Assembly (NCBI GenBank): GCA_963847615.1
Contig: CAWKAN010000021.1
Coordinates: 129,465-193,464, forward strand
Source of the DNA: Palsa-883 sp963847615
GTDB taxonomy: Bacteria > Pseudomonadota > Alphaproteobacteria > Acetobacterales > Acetobacteraceae
DNA: 64,000 nt
Reading direction: 5' to 3'
Shown here piece by piece: positions 18,003-26,447 of this stretch. How positions within the stretch are numbered: position 1 is the stretch's first letter; each line of letters begins with the position of its first letter. The notes beneath the pieces were generated by a model that was given only the letters and a program-made list of their open reading frames with translations, made no database searches and was not told the DNA's origin. The position numbers and the translations under genes were made by a program.

Positions 18003-18250
18003 CAGGAATTTTAACCCGGAGGAAACGCGGGGGGCCACGCAGGGCCACGGAGAAGGCATCGATGCGCTGCGCGCGGTGCCGGCACCGACGACCGCGCGCA
18101 GCGCCCAAATTCCTTGCTTCTCCGTGGCCCTGCGTGGCCCTCCGCGCTTCCTCCGTGTTGGAATCCTTGACTTGCTTGCGATGCAGCCAGCGCCCAGGTC
18201 GCATCACCGGAGCGCGCCGACCGCCGCGGGCAACGCTAGGTGAATGCCGG
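18003..18250. repeat. Q repeat copy (full)
   Basis: This copy matches the Q segment at 6041-6287 with few differences and the same position relative to P. It contains the 36-bp inverted repeat around GGCATCGATGCGCTGCGCGC. Confidence 0.85.
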
Positions 18251-18370
18251 TGGGGACAAGCGCCCGGGGACAGCGGCCCGGCCATCACGAAGCGAGGCTG
18301 GCCGGATCTGCCGAATTGGGACGTGCTGTCGCATTGCCCGAACCGGCGGGCGAGCGGGGCGACCGCCGCA

Positions 18371-19867
18371 TCACGGCAACCGGATCAGCAGTCGGACCAG
18401 CGCTTTCGTGCGGGCCGCGAACAGGCGCGGCGCGAACAACCCCGCCAGCGCGCGCTTGCCCGCCTCGGCGCGGGTCGGATAGGGCACGATCAGCCCCGCC
18501 AGCGCGGCCGGCTTTACTCGCCGCGCGATCGCCAGCGTCCACTGGCCGATCATCTCCCCGGCATGCGGCGCCAGGATGCCCGCGCCGAGCACGCGGTTGC
18601 CGGCGATCACCAGCTTGACCAGGCCGGCCACCTCGCCCTCGGCGACCGCGCGGTCGGTCTCGGCCAGCGGCGCGCGCAGCAGCGTGACGCGGTGCCCGGC
18701 GGCGCGCGCCTCGGCCTCGGTCAGGCCGACCTGGGCGAGTTCGGGCGCGGTGTAGATCACCCGCGGCAGCGCGGCGTAGTCGAGCCGCGCGGGCAGGCGG
18801 AACAGCGCGCGGCGGATGACGATCGCGGCGTGGTAGCTGCCGACATGGGTGAACGCGCGCGGCCCGATGCCGGCGGGATCGGCGATGTCGCCGATGGCGA
18901 AGACGCGGCGGTTGGTCAGGCTGCGCAGGCCGCGATCGGTGGCGATCCCCGCCGGGCCGGCGCGCACGTTGCCGGCGTCCAGCGCCAGGCGCTCCAGGTT
19001 AGGCCGGCGCCCGGCGGCGACCAGCAGGTGGCTGCCTTCGACGCGTCGTCCGTCGGCCAGCACCAGGGTCGCGCCCAGGGTCGGGCCCAGGGTCGGGCCC
19101 AGGGTCGCGCCCAGGGTCGGGCCCAGGGTCGGGCCCAGGGTCGGGCCGGGCGCCACGGCGCTGACCGCGACGCCCTCGATCAGCGTCACCCCCTGGGCAA
19201 TCATGGCGCGGCGCAGGCCGTCGGCCAGCTCCGGGTCCTCGCGCGCGGCGATGCGCCCGGCCTCGACCAGGGTGACGCGGCAGCCCAGCCCGGCATGCGC
19301 CGCCGCCATCTCCAGCCCGACCGGCCCGCCGCCCAGCACCAGCAGGTGCGCCGGCGGGTGCGCCAGGGAATGCGGCGGCGTGAACAGGGTTTCGTTGGTC
19401 AGGAAGGGAACCCGGTCGAGGCCGGGGATCGGCGGGATCGCGGCGCGGCTGCCGGCGGCGATGATGATGCGCCGCGCGGTGAGCCGCCGCCCGTCGATGC
19501 CGAGCGTGTCGGGGTCGAGGAAACGCGCCTCGCTGCGCAGCACCGTGGCGCCGAGCGCGCGGAAGCGGGCTTCGGAGTCCATCGGGGCGATCGCGGCGAT
19601 GCTGGCGGTGACGTGCGCGCGCACCGCGTCCCAGTCGATCACCGGCGCCGGCAGGCGGACGCCGAAGCGGCCGGCGGCGCGGGCCGATTGTGCGGCATGC
19701 GCGGCGGCCAGCAGCGCCTTGGACGGCACGCAGCCGGTGTTGAGGCAGTCGCCGCCCATCCGCGCGCGCTCGATCAGCGCCACCTTCAGGCCGAGCTGCG
19801 CCGCGACCGCGGTGACCGACAGGCCGGCGGCGCCGGCGCCGATCACGGCAAGGTCGAACTCAGGCAT
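18371..19867 (-). CDS. FAD-dependent pyridine nucleotide-disulfide oxidoreductase
   Basis: The 498-residue flavoprotein belongs to the dihydrolipoamide dehydrogenase/mercuric reductase class. It shows the FAD motif VIGAGAAGLS near the N-terminus, the redox-active disulfide GGDCLNTGCVPSK, the NAD motif VLGGGPVGLEMA, and the second FAD motif FAIGDIAD. The C-terminal dimer domain has PYPTRAE where dihydrolipoamide dehydrogenases have a catalytic His-Pro, so it is closer to MerA-like enzymes; the substrate is unknown. A tandem PTLG/ATLG repeat (12 bp times seven) is inserted between the NAD and FAD subdomains. The start overlaps the end of the TVP38 gene by eight bases, indicating an operon, a pairing common in Rhodospirillales. 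Confidence 0.92.
   Translation of the reverse strand: MPEFDLAVIGAGAAGLSVTAVAAQLGLKVALIERARMGGDCLNTGCVPSKALLAAAHAAQSARAAGRFGVRLPAPVIDWDAVRAHVTASIAAIAPMDSEARFRALGATVLRSEARFLDPDTLGIDGRRLTARRIIIAAGSRAAIPPIPGLDRVPFLTNETLFTPPHSLAHPPAHLLVLGGGPVGLEMAAAHAGLGCRVTLVEAGRIAAREDPELADGLRRAMIAQGVTLIEGVAVSAVAPGPTLGPTLGPTLGATLGPTLGPTLGATLVLADGRRVEGSHLLVAAGRRPNLERLALDAGNVRAGPAGIATDRGLRSLTNRRVFAIGDIADPAGIGPRAFTHVGSYHAAIVIRRALFRLPARLDYAALPRVIYTAPELAQVGLTEAEARAAGHRVTLLRAPLAETDRAVAEGEVAGLVKLVIAGNRVLGAGILAPHAGEMIGQWTLAIARRVKPAALAGLIVPYPTRAEAGKRALAGLFAPRLFAARTKALVRLLIRLP
19064..19147. repeat. 12-bp tandem repeat within the reductase gene
   Basis: Seven head-to-tail units of CAGGGTCG(G/C)GCC encode repeated PTLG or ATLG. 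Units keep the frame. Homologous reductases lack such a block as far as the family pattern goes, so it is a local expansion. Confidence 0.9.
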
Positions 19868-20624
19868 TGCGCTCCTTGGCATCGCGCTCCTTGGCATCAC
19901 GGCCCTTGGCGTTGCGCCCTTGAACAGTCCGGCCCTTGAGGGCGTGCCAGAACGCCGGCGCCAGCACGAGCACGGCGAGGCCGAGCAGCGGCAGAAGGAC
20001 GCGCGGCGCGAACACCACGGCGAAATCGGGCGCCCCGCCGCCGGCCAGCACGTCGGCAAGGCCGGCTCCGACCGAGGCGTAGACCAGCGTGCCGGGGATG
20101 ATGCCGATCAGTGTGGCGGCCGCGAACGGGGCCAGCCGCATGCCGCACGCCGCCGCGGCCAGGTTGAGCAGCCAGAACGGAAACAGCGGCACCAGCCGGA
20201 GGGCAAGCAGGTAGAGAAACCCATCGCGCTCGATCCCGGGCCGGATCCGCGCCATCAGCGTCGCCGCCCGTGCGGCCACCAGATCGGCGAAGGCGTAGCG
20301 CGCGGCCAGGAACAGCACCACCGCGCCGATGCTGGCGCCGATGACCGCCAGCGCGCCCCCGACCACCGTGCCGAACAGCAGCCCGCCCGCCATGGTGGCG
20401 AGCGCCCCTTCGGGCACGGAGAGCGCGACAAGGGCGGCGTAGATCGCGACATAGGCGGTCGCGGCCTGGAGCGGCCGTGCCGCGACGATGGCGAGCAGCT
20501 CGGCCTGGTGGCGCGACAGGCCGGCCCATGTCAGGTCGCGCTGCAGGCCAAGCGACCACAGCGCCGCCAGGCCCGCGATGAGCAGGCCGAGCGGCAGCAG
20601 GTGTTTGAGGCGCGCGAGGGTCAT
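19860..20624 (-). CDS. TVP38/TMEM64 (DedA-like) membrane protein
   Basis: The 254-residue inner-membrane protein has about six hydrophobic segments. The central stretch ATMAGGLLFGTVVGG and the downstream RLVPLFPFWLLNLAAA are hallmark parts of the TVP38/SNARE-associated family, thought to act in lipid scrambling or transport. The C-terminus is a repetitive basic tail (GRNAKGRDAKERDAKER) produced by local short repeats. It overlaps the downstream reductase start by eight bases. The start at 20624 is a choice without a strong ribosome site. H3 lies upstream. Confidence 0.88.
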   Translation of the reverse strand: MTLARLKHLLPLGLLIAGLAALWSLGLQRDLTWAGLSRHQAELLAIVAARPLQAATAYVAIYAALVALSVPEGALATMAGGLLFGTVVGGALAVIGASIGAVVLFLAARYAFADLVAARAATLMARIRPGIERDGFLYLLALRLVPLFPFWLLNLAAAACGMRLAPFAAATLIGIIPGTLVYASVGAGLADVLAGGGAPDFAVVFAPRVLLPLLGLAVLVLAPAFWHALKGRTVQGRNAKGRDAKERDAKERNA

Positions 20625-20694
20625 GCCGGTGAGCAGGCCGTGGTGCCCGCGTGTCGCCGATCGGGCGCCGCCTGTCCAGCCGGCCGGCGCAACG

Positions 20695-21043
20695 CGCCGG
20701 GCAGGCGGGTGAACGAAGCAAGGTCGGGGCTCCGCCCCGGACCCCACCAGGGGGGCGTTGCCCCCCTGGACCCCCCACCAGAGGCGGAGCCTCTGGACTC
20801 CATGACTGGGAGTGTGGGGAGGGGAAGGGGGCGGCTGGGCGAGGCGAAGGGGCGCCGTCCAGCATGCTGGACGGCGCCCCTTCGCCTCGCCCAGCCGCCC
20901 CCTTCCCCTCCCCACACTCCCAGTGAAGGGTTCCAAGGGCTCGCCCTTGGCGGGGTTCCCAATGGTACCATGGGGGGCAGCGCCCCTTGGTGGGGTCCGG
21001 GGCGAAGCCCCGGCTTGCTTTTGTTTCAGCCGCCTGCCCGGCG
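20695..21043. repeat. H element copy 3: near-palindrome with perfect 60-bp central stem
   Basis: The centre is a perfect palindrome with no spacer, 20805-20864 against 20865-20924. The outer modules again include CCAGAGGCGGAGCCTCTGG on one side and CCAAGGGCGAGCCCTTGG on the other. The extreme ends share CGCCGGGCAGGCGG, absent from other H copies. A stray KpnI-like GGTACC lies in the right arm within CCAATGGTACCATGG. Confidence 0.92.
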
Positions 21044-21104
21044 AGGCCCCACGGCGAACCGCGACCGGCGCACGCCGCGCGGCGGGATGGTTCAGCGCAA
21101 GCGG

Positions 21105-22163
21105 TCAGCGCACGATGATGTAGTGGACGGTCACCTGGAACGGGATCTGCGCCTCCGGCATGTCGGGGGGCAGCGGCGGCAGGCGCGCGTCGCGAAACGT
21201 CGACAAAGCCCCCAGGTCGAGCCACTGCGAGCCCGACTTGCTGACCAGCTCCAACCGCTCCACCCGCCCGTCACGGTTGACCCGCATGTGCAGCGTCACG
21301 TCCCCCTCCTCGCCGTTCATGCCGGCCTGCGGGGGATAGTAGGAATGCCGCTGCCACCAGGCGCTGACCAGGTTGAGCCAGTCGTTGCTGACCGCGACCC
21401 CCTCCATCCGCGTCGATGCGGACGGCGACAGCGAGCCGCCCTCGATCGGGCCGAACGACAGGTTGATCGAGCCTGGCCATCCGGGTCGTGCCGGCGTGGG
21501 GGGCGTCGGCGACGGCGCGCTGGAGCGCGACCCGGTTGGCCCAGGCTGACCCAGGGAGAAGGCGAGGGGCGTCGGGAAGGCCGGCGCGCGCTCCGGCCTG
21601 CGCTCCGGTCTGCGCTCCGGTCTGCGCTCCGGCCGCGCCGGCGTCGGGCGTGGCGCCTCGGGCGGTGACGGGACGGCGGGAATCGGCGGCGGGCGAGGGA
21701 TCACCATCGCCAGCGGGACGTGCTGCGGGGGCGGCACGGCGGGGATCGGCGGCGGCATCGGCTGCGGCGGGGCCGCGGGATGGGCTTCCGCCGGTGTCTC
21801 CGCCGATGACGACGCCGACGACGACGACGGGGGCGCCGGCGCCGGCGGGGGCGGCGGCAGAACCGCCACGGATGGTGGGCTGGGCGGCGGGGTGGGCGGC
21901 GTTGGCGGCACCGCCGGCGCCGTCACGCCCGGCGCCGGCGAGCCGGGCCGCCGCGGCCGGTTGAGGTCCGGGTTGATCCCGGAGTTCAGCTCCGGCGAGT
22001 GCCCCTCGAACACCATCGCGTAGTCCGCCGGTGGCACCTGCTCGGCGTAGCGCGGCTGGTGGCGGATGGTCACCAGCAGCAGGATCAGGACGCTGAGGTG
22101 CAGTGCCAGCGAGGCGGTCAGCACCGGCCCGAGCGGACGCGCCGGGCGTATCGGCCGGGTCAT
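21105..22163 (-). CDS. TonB-family energy transducer-like protein
   Basis: The 352-residue protein has one N-terminal membrane anchor (VLTASLALHLSVLILLLV), a very long Pro-rich periplasmic spacer, and a C-terminal TonB-like domain (RHSYYPPQAGMNGEEGDVTL, then VERLELVSKSGSQWLDLGAL). TonB proteins transmit proton-motive force from ExbB/ExbD to outer-membrane receptors; no exbBD lies nearby, so the role is inferred from architecture. The spacer has a 12-bp tandem repeat encoding RPER four times (21589-21636). ATG at 22163 is chosen; 22220 is an alternative start. Confidence 0.85.
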   Translation of the reverse strand: MTRPIRPARPLGPVLTASLALHLSVLILLLVTIRHQPRYAEQVPPADYAMVFEGHSPELNSGINPDLNRPRRPGSPAPGVTAPAVPPTPPTPPPSPPSVAVLPPPPPAPAPPSSSSASSSAETPAEAHPAAPPQPMPPPIPAVPPPQHVPLAMVIPRPPPIPAVPSPPEAPRPTPARPERRPERRPERRPERAPAFPTPLAFSLGQPGPTGSRSSAPSPTPPTPARPGWPGSINLSFGPIEGGSLSPSASTRMEGVAVSNDWLNLVSAWWQRHSYYPPQAGMNGEEGDVTLHMRVNRDGRVERLELVSKSGSQWLDLGALSTFRDARLPPLPPDMPEAQIPFQVTVHYIIVR

Positions 22164-22288
22164 CGGCGATCGCCCGGGCGATCCGGCGGGCAACCGGACC
22201 GACCGGAGCGTCCGACCCATGCCCGCACGGACCTTTGCCGAGGAACTCCATCGCAGGCTTCTACATCGGTCGCGCCGCGCCGGCATCC

Positions 22289-22387
22289 CTACGGGTTTCA
22301 CCCACCCGCTGCCCGCGATTGTCAACCGACCGGTCGGCCCTGGGCGGGTTCGCGGCGTCTGCAGGCAAGCAAGGAAGCAAGAATTTC
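22289..22387. repeat. R repeat copy
   Basis: This copy runs from CTACGGGTTTCACCC to AAGCAAGAATTTC and lies directly before P5, matching the order at 5751. Confidence 0.8.
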
Positions 22388-22572
22388 GCTCATATGGCGT
22401 TGACGGTTGGACGGCCCCGTAGGGCGGAAAAGCGCAGCGCCTTCCGCCGTCGGACGGTGGCGGGATATGTTGTTGGGGACGTCGGCAGATGCGAGCGGCT
22501 CGCCCGGCGGTGGCGGAAGGCGCTGCGCTTTTCCGCCCTACGGGGCCGTCCAACAGTCAACGCCACAAGAGC
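22388..22572. repeat. P element copy 5, core inverted
   Basis: The terminal arms are as in other copies, but the core of about 70 bp is reverse-complemented: GATATGTTGTTGGGGACGTC here against GACGTCCCCAACAACATATC elsewhere. The right end is slightly diverged (CGCCACAAGAGC). Confidence 0.92.
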
Positions 22573-22605
22573 GAAGAATTTTAACCCGGAGGAAGCGCGC
22601 AGGGT
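22573..22605. repeat. Q repeat fragment
   Basis: Only the first 30 bases of Q (GAATTTTAACCCGGAGGAAG) remain, ending where host sequence resumes. Confidence 0.7.
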
Positions 22606-22669
22606 GTCGGCGCGCCGCGGGCGTCGGCATGCTATGTTCGTTGACCCGGTACCGGCGTAGGGTGGCGCC

Positions 22670-22897
22670 ATGAGCGGCAACCGTGATGCCTTGCTGTTGG
22701 AGGTTCTGCGCCGGCTTGACGCCAAGCTGGACGGACTCGTCGCGCAGGTGGACGGCCTGGCGCGGCGCGTCGCGGCGGTGGAACAGCGGCTCGCCGGGGT
22801 GGCTGCGGCCGAGGCCGTGCACCATGCCGGCACCGCGGTGCGGCTGGATCGCATGGACGGCCGCCTGGACCGGATCGATCGCCCCGAGGCGGGGTGA
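22670..22897 (+). CDS. Small coiled-coil protein
   Basis: The 75-residue product is a continuous amphipathic helix with heptads (LLLEVLRRLDAKLDGLVAQV, then VAAVEQRL) and a repeated RLDRMDGRLDRID tail. It resembles small helical proteins of unknown function that occur as single genes. The start at 22670 sits 28 bases before thiL's operon partner region: its stop is followed after 27 bases by thiL, so co-transcription is likely. Confidence 0.6.
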   Translation: MSGNRDALLLEVLRRLDAKLDGLVAQVDGLARRVAAVEQRLAGVAAAEAVHHAGTAVRLDRMDGRLDRIDRPEAG

Positions 22898-22924
22898 TCG
22901 CGCCGGATGCCGGCCAGACCTGCC

Positions 22925-23902
22925 ATGTCGGACCCAACCCTGCCCGCCGAGTTTGCCTTGATCGCGCGGCATTTCCGGCCGCTGGCCGGACCCGGGGCAC
23001 TGGAACTCGGCGACGACGCGGCGCTGCTGGTCCCGCCCGTGGGCCGCGAGCTGGTGCTGACGGTCAACGCCATGGTCGGCGGCGTGCATTTCCTGCCCGA
23101 CGATCCGCCGGACCTGGTCGGGCGCAAGTTGCTGCGGGTGAACCTGTCGGACCTGGCGGCCAAGGGTGCGACGCCGCTGGCCTATCTGATGACCGTCTCG
23201 GTGCCGCACGACACGCCCGACGCCTGGTTCGCCGGCTTCGCGGCGGGGCTGGCGGCGGACCAGGCGGCCTTCGCGGTGACCCTGCTCGGCGGCGACACCA
23301 CCGCCACCCCCGGCCCGATCAGCCTGTCGCTGACCGCTATCGGCCATGTCGCGCCCGGGCAGATGGTGCACCGGGTCGGCGCGCAGGCCGGCGACGGCAT
23401 CTGGGTCACCGGCACGATCGGCGACGGGGCGCTGGGGCTGGCGGTCGCCCAGGGCAGGCTCGCCGATCCGAGCGGGCACCTGCTCGACCGCTACCGCCTG
23501 CCGTGCCCGCGGCTCGGCCTGCGCATGGCCGGCATCGCCGCGGCCGGGATGGATGTGTCCGACGGGCTGGTGCAGGACCTGGGCCATCTCTGCCGGGCCG
23601 CGCGGGCGGGCCCCACCGCCGGCCTGACCGCCGAGGTCGAGGCGCCGCTGGTGCCGCTGTCCGATGCCGCCCGCGCCGCCGGCCCCGACTGGTTCGCCAC
23701 CTGCCTGACCGGCGGCGACGACTACGAGTTGCTGCTGGCGGTGCCGCCGGCGCGGGAGGCCGCGCTGCGGCAGGCGGCGCAGGCGGCTTGTATTCCCGTC
23801 ACGCGCATCGGGCGGTTCCATCCGGGGCCGCCTTGCGTCATGGTCCGCGGCGCGGACGGGCGGGAGCTTCCTCTCGGACGGCCGGGCTGGAGCCACTTCT
23901 GA
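22925..23902 (+). CDS. thiL: Thiamine-monophosphate kinase
   Basis: ThiL phosphorylates thiamine monophosphate to the active diphosphate using ATP, the last step of thiamine biosynthesis, in the cytoplasm. The 325-residue protein has the AIR-synthase-type fold with LGDDAALL near the N-terminus, GGVHFLPDDPPDLVGRKLL, the metal-binding LLGGDTT, MDVSDGLVQDL and TGGDDYELL, all diagnostic. A usual Asp in the TDxxxxGVHF motif is Asn here (TVNAMVGGVHF), which deserves a look. ATG at 22925 is favoured over 22907. It is not next to nusB or rib genes as often seen. Confidence 0.93.
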   Translation: MSDPTLPAEFALIARHFRPLAGPGALELGDDAALLVPPVGRELVLTVNAMVGGVHFLPDDPPDLVGRKLLRVNLSDLAAKGATPLAYLMTVSVPHDTPDAWFAGFAAGLAADQAAFAVTLLGGDTTATPGPISLSLTAIGHVAPGQMVHRVGAQAGDGIWVTGTIGDGALGLAVAQGRLADPSGHLLDRYRLPCPRLGLRMAGIAAAGMDVSDGLVQDLGHLCRAARAGPTAGLTAEVEAPLVPLSDAARAAGPDWFATCLTGGDDYELLLAVPPAREAALRQAAQAACIPVTRIGRFHPGPPCVMVRGADGRELPLGRPGWSHF

Positions 23903-23924
23903 CCACGGGACGCCGGAACCGGAG

Positions 23925-25127
23925 ATGAATCGCAACGTCTGGCTGCTGTTCACCTGTCAGGCGTTGATGAACGCCGTGATGGCCGGGCAGGTCATCATGG
24001 CCGCGCTGGTCGGCCACGCGCTGGCGGTGGACCAGGCGCTGAACACGCTGCCGATGGCGATCCAGATGATCGGGGTGATGGCGGCCTCGATCCCGGCCGG
24101 CATCGTGTTCGCGCGGCTGGGCCGCCGGCCGGGATTCTGGATGGGCTGCGCGCTGTCGATCCTGGGCAGCCTGGGCTTCGCCCTGGCGATCTGGCGCGGC
24201 GACTTCACGCTGTATTGCCTGGCGGCGCTGCCGGCCGGGTTGGGCTTCGGCATCTCTCAGCACCTGCGCTTCGCCGCCGCCGAGGTGGCGGCGCCCGAGG
24301 CGCGCGCCCGCGCCATCTCGCTGGTGCTGGCCGGCGGCGTGGTCGCGGCGCTGATCGGGCCGCAGATCGTCAAGGACACCAACGGGCTGATCACTGCCGG
24401 CGGGACCGCCCACTGGCAGTTCCTGGCGACCTACCTCACCCTGCCGGTGCTGCCGACGGTGACCGCGATCCTGCTGGCGTTCGTCCGCGTGCCGCCGCTG
24501 CCGGTGCACCGGCGCGTCGCGGTGCCGTTCCGCGCCATCATCGCCCGGCCGAGCTTCCTCACCGCGGTGATCGCGGCGATGGTCGGCTACGGCATGATGA
24601 GCCTGGTGATGACCTCCACGCCGCTCGAGATGATGCTGTGCGGCTTCGGCGTGGACGCCAGCGCCGACGTGGTCCGTGCCCACTCGATCGCGATGTTCCT
24701 GCCGGGCTTTGTCACCGGGCGGATCATCGGGCGCTTCGGCATCCACCCGGTGATCTGCGCCGGCGCGCTGATCATCGCGCTGTGCTGCGCGGTGAACCTC
24801 GGCGTCACGCCGGTGTTGGGCGGGTTCTATGTCGCGCTGATCCTGCTGGGGATCGGCTGGAATTTCATGTTCGTCGGCGCCACGGCGTTGTTGACCACGG
24901 CGTACGAACCGCATGAGCGGGTGCGGGTGCAGGCTGCCAACGACTTCATCGTGTTCGGCACCGTGGCGATGACCGCGTTCGGTTCGGGCGCGATCCAGGG
25001 GGTGTTCGGCTGGCACGCGCTGAACCTCAGCGTGCTGCCGCCGGTCGCGGTGGCGCTGGGGCTGGTGACCTGGCATTGGCTGGCGCGGGCACGCACGCGG
25101 GCGCAGCCGGCGACGGTGGCGCTGTAG
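23925..25127 (+). CDS. MFS transporter
   Basis: The 400-residue protein has twelve hydrophobic segments and the loop ARLGRRPGF after the second, a recognisable MFS signature (G...D/RxGRR). It belongs to the group annotated as MFS_1 drug or metabolite exporters; the substrate is unknown. The start 22 bases after thiL suggests the two are co-transcribed. Final residues after the twelfth segment are a short basic tail. Confidence 0.9.
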   Translation: MNRNVWLLFTCQALMNAVMAGQVIMAALVGHALAVDQALNTLPMAIQMIGVMAASIPAGIVFARLGRRPGFWMGCALSILGSLGFALAIWRGDFTLYCLAALPAGLGFGISQHLRFAAAEVAAPEARARAISLVLAGGVVAALIGPQIVKDTNGLITAGGTAHWQFLATYLTLPVLPTVTAILLAFVRVPPLPVHRRVAVPFRAIIARPSFLTAVIAAMVGYGMMSLVMTSTPLEMMLCGFGVDASADVVRAHSIAMFLPGFVTGRIIGRFGIHPVICAGALIIALCCAVNLGVTPVLGGFYVALILLGIGWNFMFVGATALLTTAYEPHERVRVQAANDFIVFGTVAMTAFGSGAIQGVFGWHALNLSVLPPVAVALGLVTWHWLARARTRAQPATVAL

Positions 25128-25519
25128 GGCCCCGACCTGCCTTCGCTTCACCCGATTGCCCTGCGATACCAGCGGCCCGGCAATTCTCGTTTTGGCTGAT
25201 CCGGGCAACCGCGCTGCGTCATGGCCGGGCGTGACGGCGAGGCAACGTCGTCCGGCCAAACTGCGATGAGGTGCTGCCGGCCGGTTATGCCGGGGCGGTG
25301 GCGCCGGCGCCGAGCCGTCCTGTGGCGAACTGGCGGCCACGGCCACTGCCCGATCGGCTCGCGCGGTCTGCCCGGGCGGTGCCGCCGCCCGTGCCCGGGC
25401 GATCCTGGCGCGCACCGGCATCGCGGCGCGGTGTCAACGCGGCGCCCGGATGCCGCTGAGGGTCGGAAAACCGCCGCCGCGGCTCAACCGGCCGCCGCGC
25501 TCCGCCAAGCCGCCGCGGC
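25128..25519. other. Intergenic between convergent genes, S-like repeat
   Basis: The MFS gene and the DUF2076 gene converge here. Positions 25195-25265 contain CGTCATGGCCGGGCGTGACG and GTCGTCCGGCC, a degenerate S palindrome. The rest is GC-rich with no supported gene. Confidence 0.5.
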
Positions 25520-26374
25520 TCAGGAGATCGAATCGTCCGAGCCGCCCCCCGGGTCGCTGCCACCGGCATCGCCGCCCGGGTCGGACCAGCCGCCGCTATC
25601 GCCGCCCGAGGCATCGGGCTGATCCCAGGTGCCTTGGTCGACGAACCCCTGATCGGACGCCGGCGCCGCGCCGGTGTCCCAGGTGCCCTGATCGACCGCG
25701 CCTTGGCCCGGCGCGCCCATCGGCGCCCCCCAAGGGCTCGCGCCCATCATCGGACCCGGCCCGCCGAAGCCGCCGCCATAACCGGAATGCGGCGAGAACA
25801 ACCCCATCAGCGCATTGCCGACCACCATGCCGCCGGCCACGCCGGCCGCCGTGGTCAACGCCGAGCCGAGGAAGCCCGACCCGCCGCGCTGGAACATGCC
25901 CGGCTGGTAGCCCGGGGCGTATTGCGGCGGCGGCGGGGCATATTGCGGCGGCGGCGCGTATTGCGGCTGCGCCGCTCCGTGGTTCCACACCGGGCCCGGT
26001 TGCGGCGGCGGGGCGGCGCGTTGCCCGCCGCCGAACAGGCCGCTGAAGAAGCCGCCACCCTGCTGCGGCTGCGAGGCCGCCTGCTGGGCCGCCTGCTGCG
26101 CCTGTTGCAGCGCCGCTTCCATCTGCTGGAGGCGGTTCTGCGCCTCGGCCAGCGCGTGCTCCTGCACGAAGGCGAGCTGGGTCAGGCGGTAGCGCGCTTC
26201 CGGGTAGCGGTTGAACATCTCGCCGATCAGCGCGTCCGCCTCGCGATCGACCGGCGGCAGCGCTTGTGGCGCCGTGGCCGGGACCGAGCCGCCCCATGGG
26301 CTGGCCGGCGCCTGCGCGCCGCCGCCGACGCGGCCGATGAAGTTCGTGATGATGTCGCGTTCTTCGTTGGTCAT
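25520..26374 (-). CDS. DUF2076 domain protein
   Basis: The 284-residue protein begins MTNEERDIITNFIGRVGG, followed by DREADALIGEMFNRYPEARY and a Gln/Ala helix, the DUF2076 pattern found in alphaproteobacterial periplasmic ligand-binding-sensor-like proteins of unknown role. The middle is Pro/Gln/Tyr-rich (QYAPPPQYAPPPPQYAPGYQ) and then comes a Gly-rich membrane-like stretch. The end is an acidic Ser/Asp/Gly tail (GGDAGGSDPGGGSDDSIS). No signal peptide is seen. It lies near the CoA-binding gene on the same strand with a 73-bp gap. Confidence 0.85.
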   Translation of the reverse strand: MTNEERDIITNFIGRVGGGAQAPASPWGGSVPATAPQALPPVDREADALIGEMFNRYPEARYRLTQLAFVQEHALAEAQNRLQQMEAALQQAQQAAQQAASQPQQGGGFFSGLFGGGQRAAPPPQPGPVWNHGAAQPQYAPPPQYAPPPPQYAPGYQPGMFQRGGSGFLGSALTTAAGVAGGMVVGNALMGLFSPHSGYGGGFGGPGPMMGASPWGAPMGAPGQGAVDQGTWDTGAAPASDQGFVDQGTWDQPDASGGDSGGWSDPGGDAGGSDPGGGSDDSIS

Positions 26375-26447
26375 GCGGTGCCACCCCTTCGGGGTTTGCG
26401 GTGTTGGCCGGGTTCAGCCGCCGATGTGGCGTGGACCGCGCCACGCT

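Noticed and set aside
19064..19147. Regularly spaced repeats as a CRISPR array
   Set aside because: The units are 12 bp, without spacers, and in frame in a conserved reductase.
18849..21668. 939-codon plus-strand open frame
   Set aside because: It is a shadow across three minus-strand genes and an H element and has no recognisable domain.
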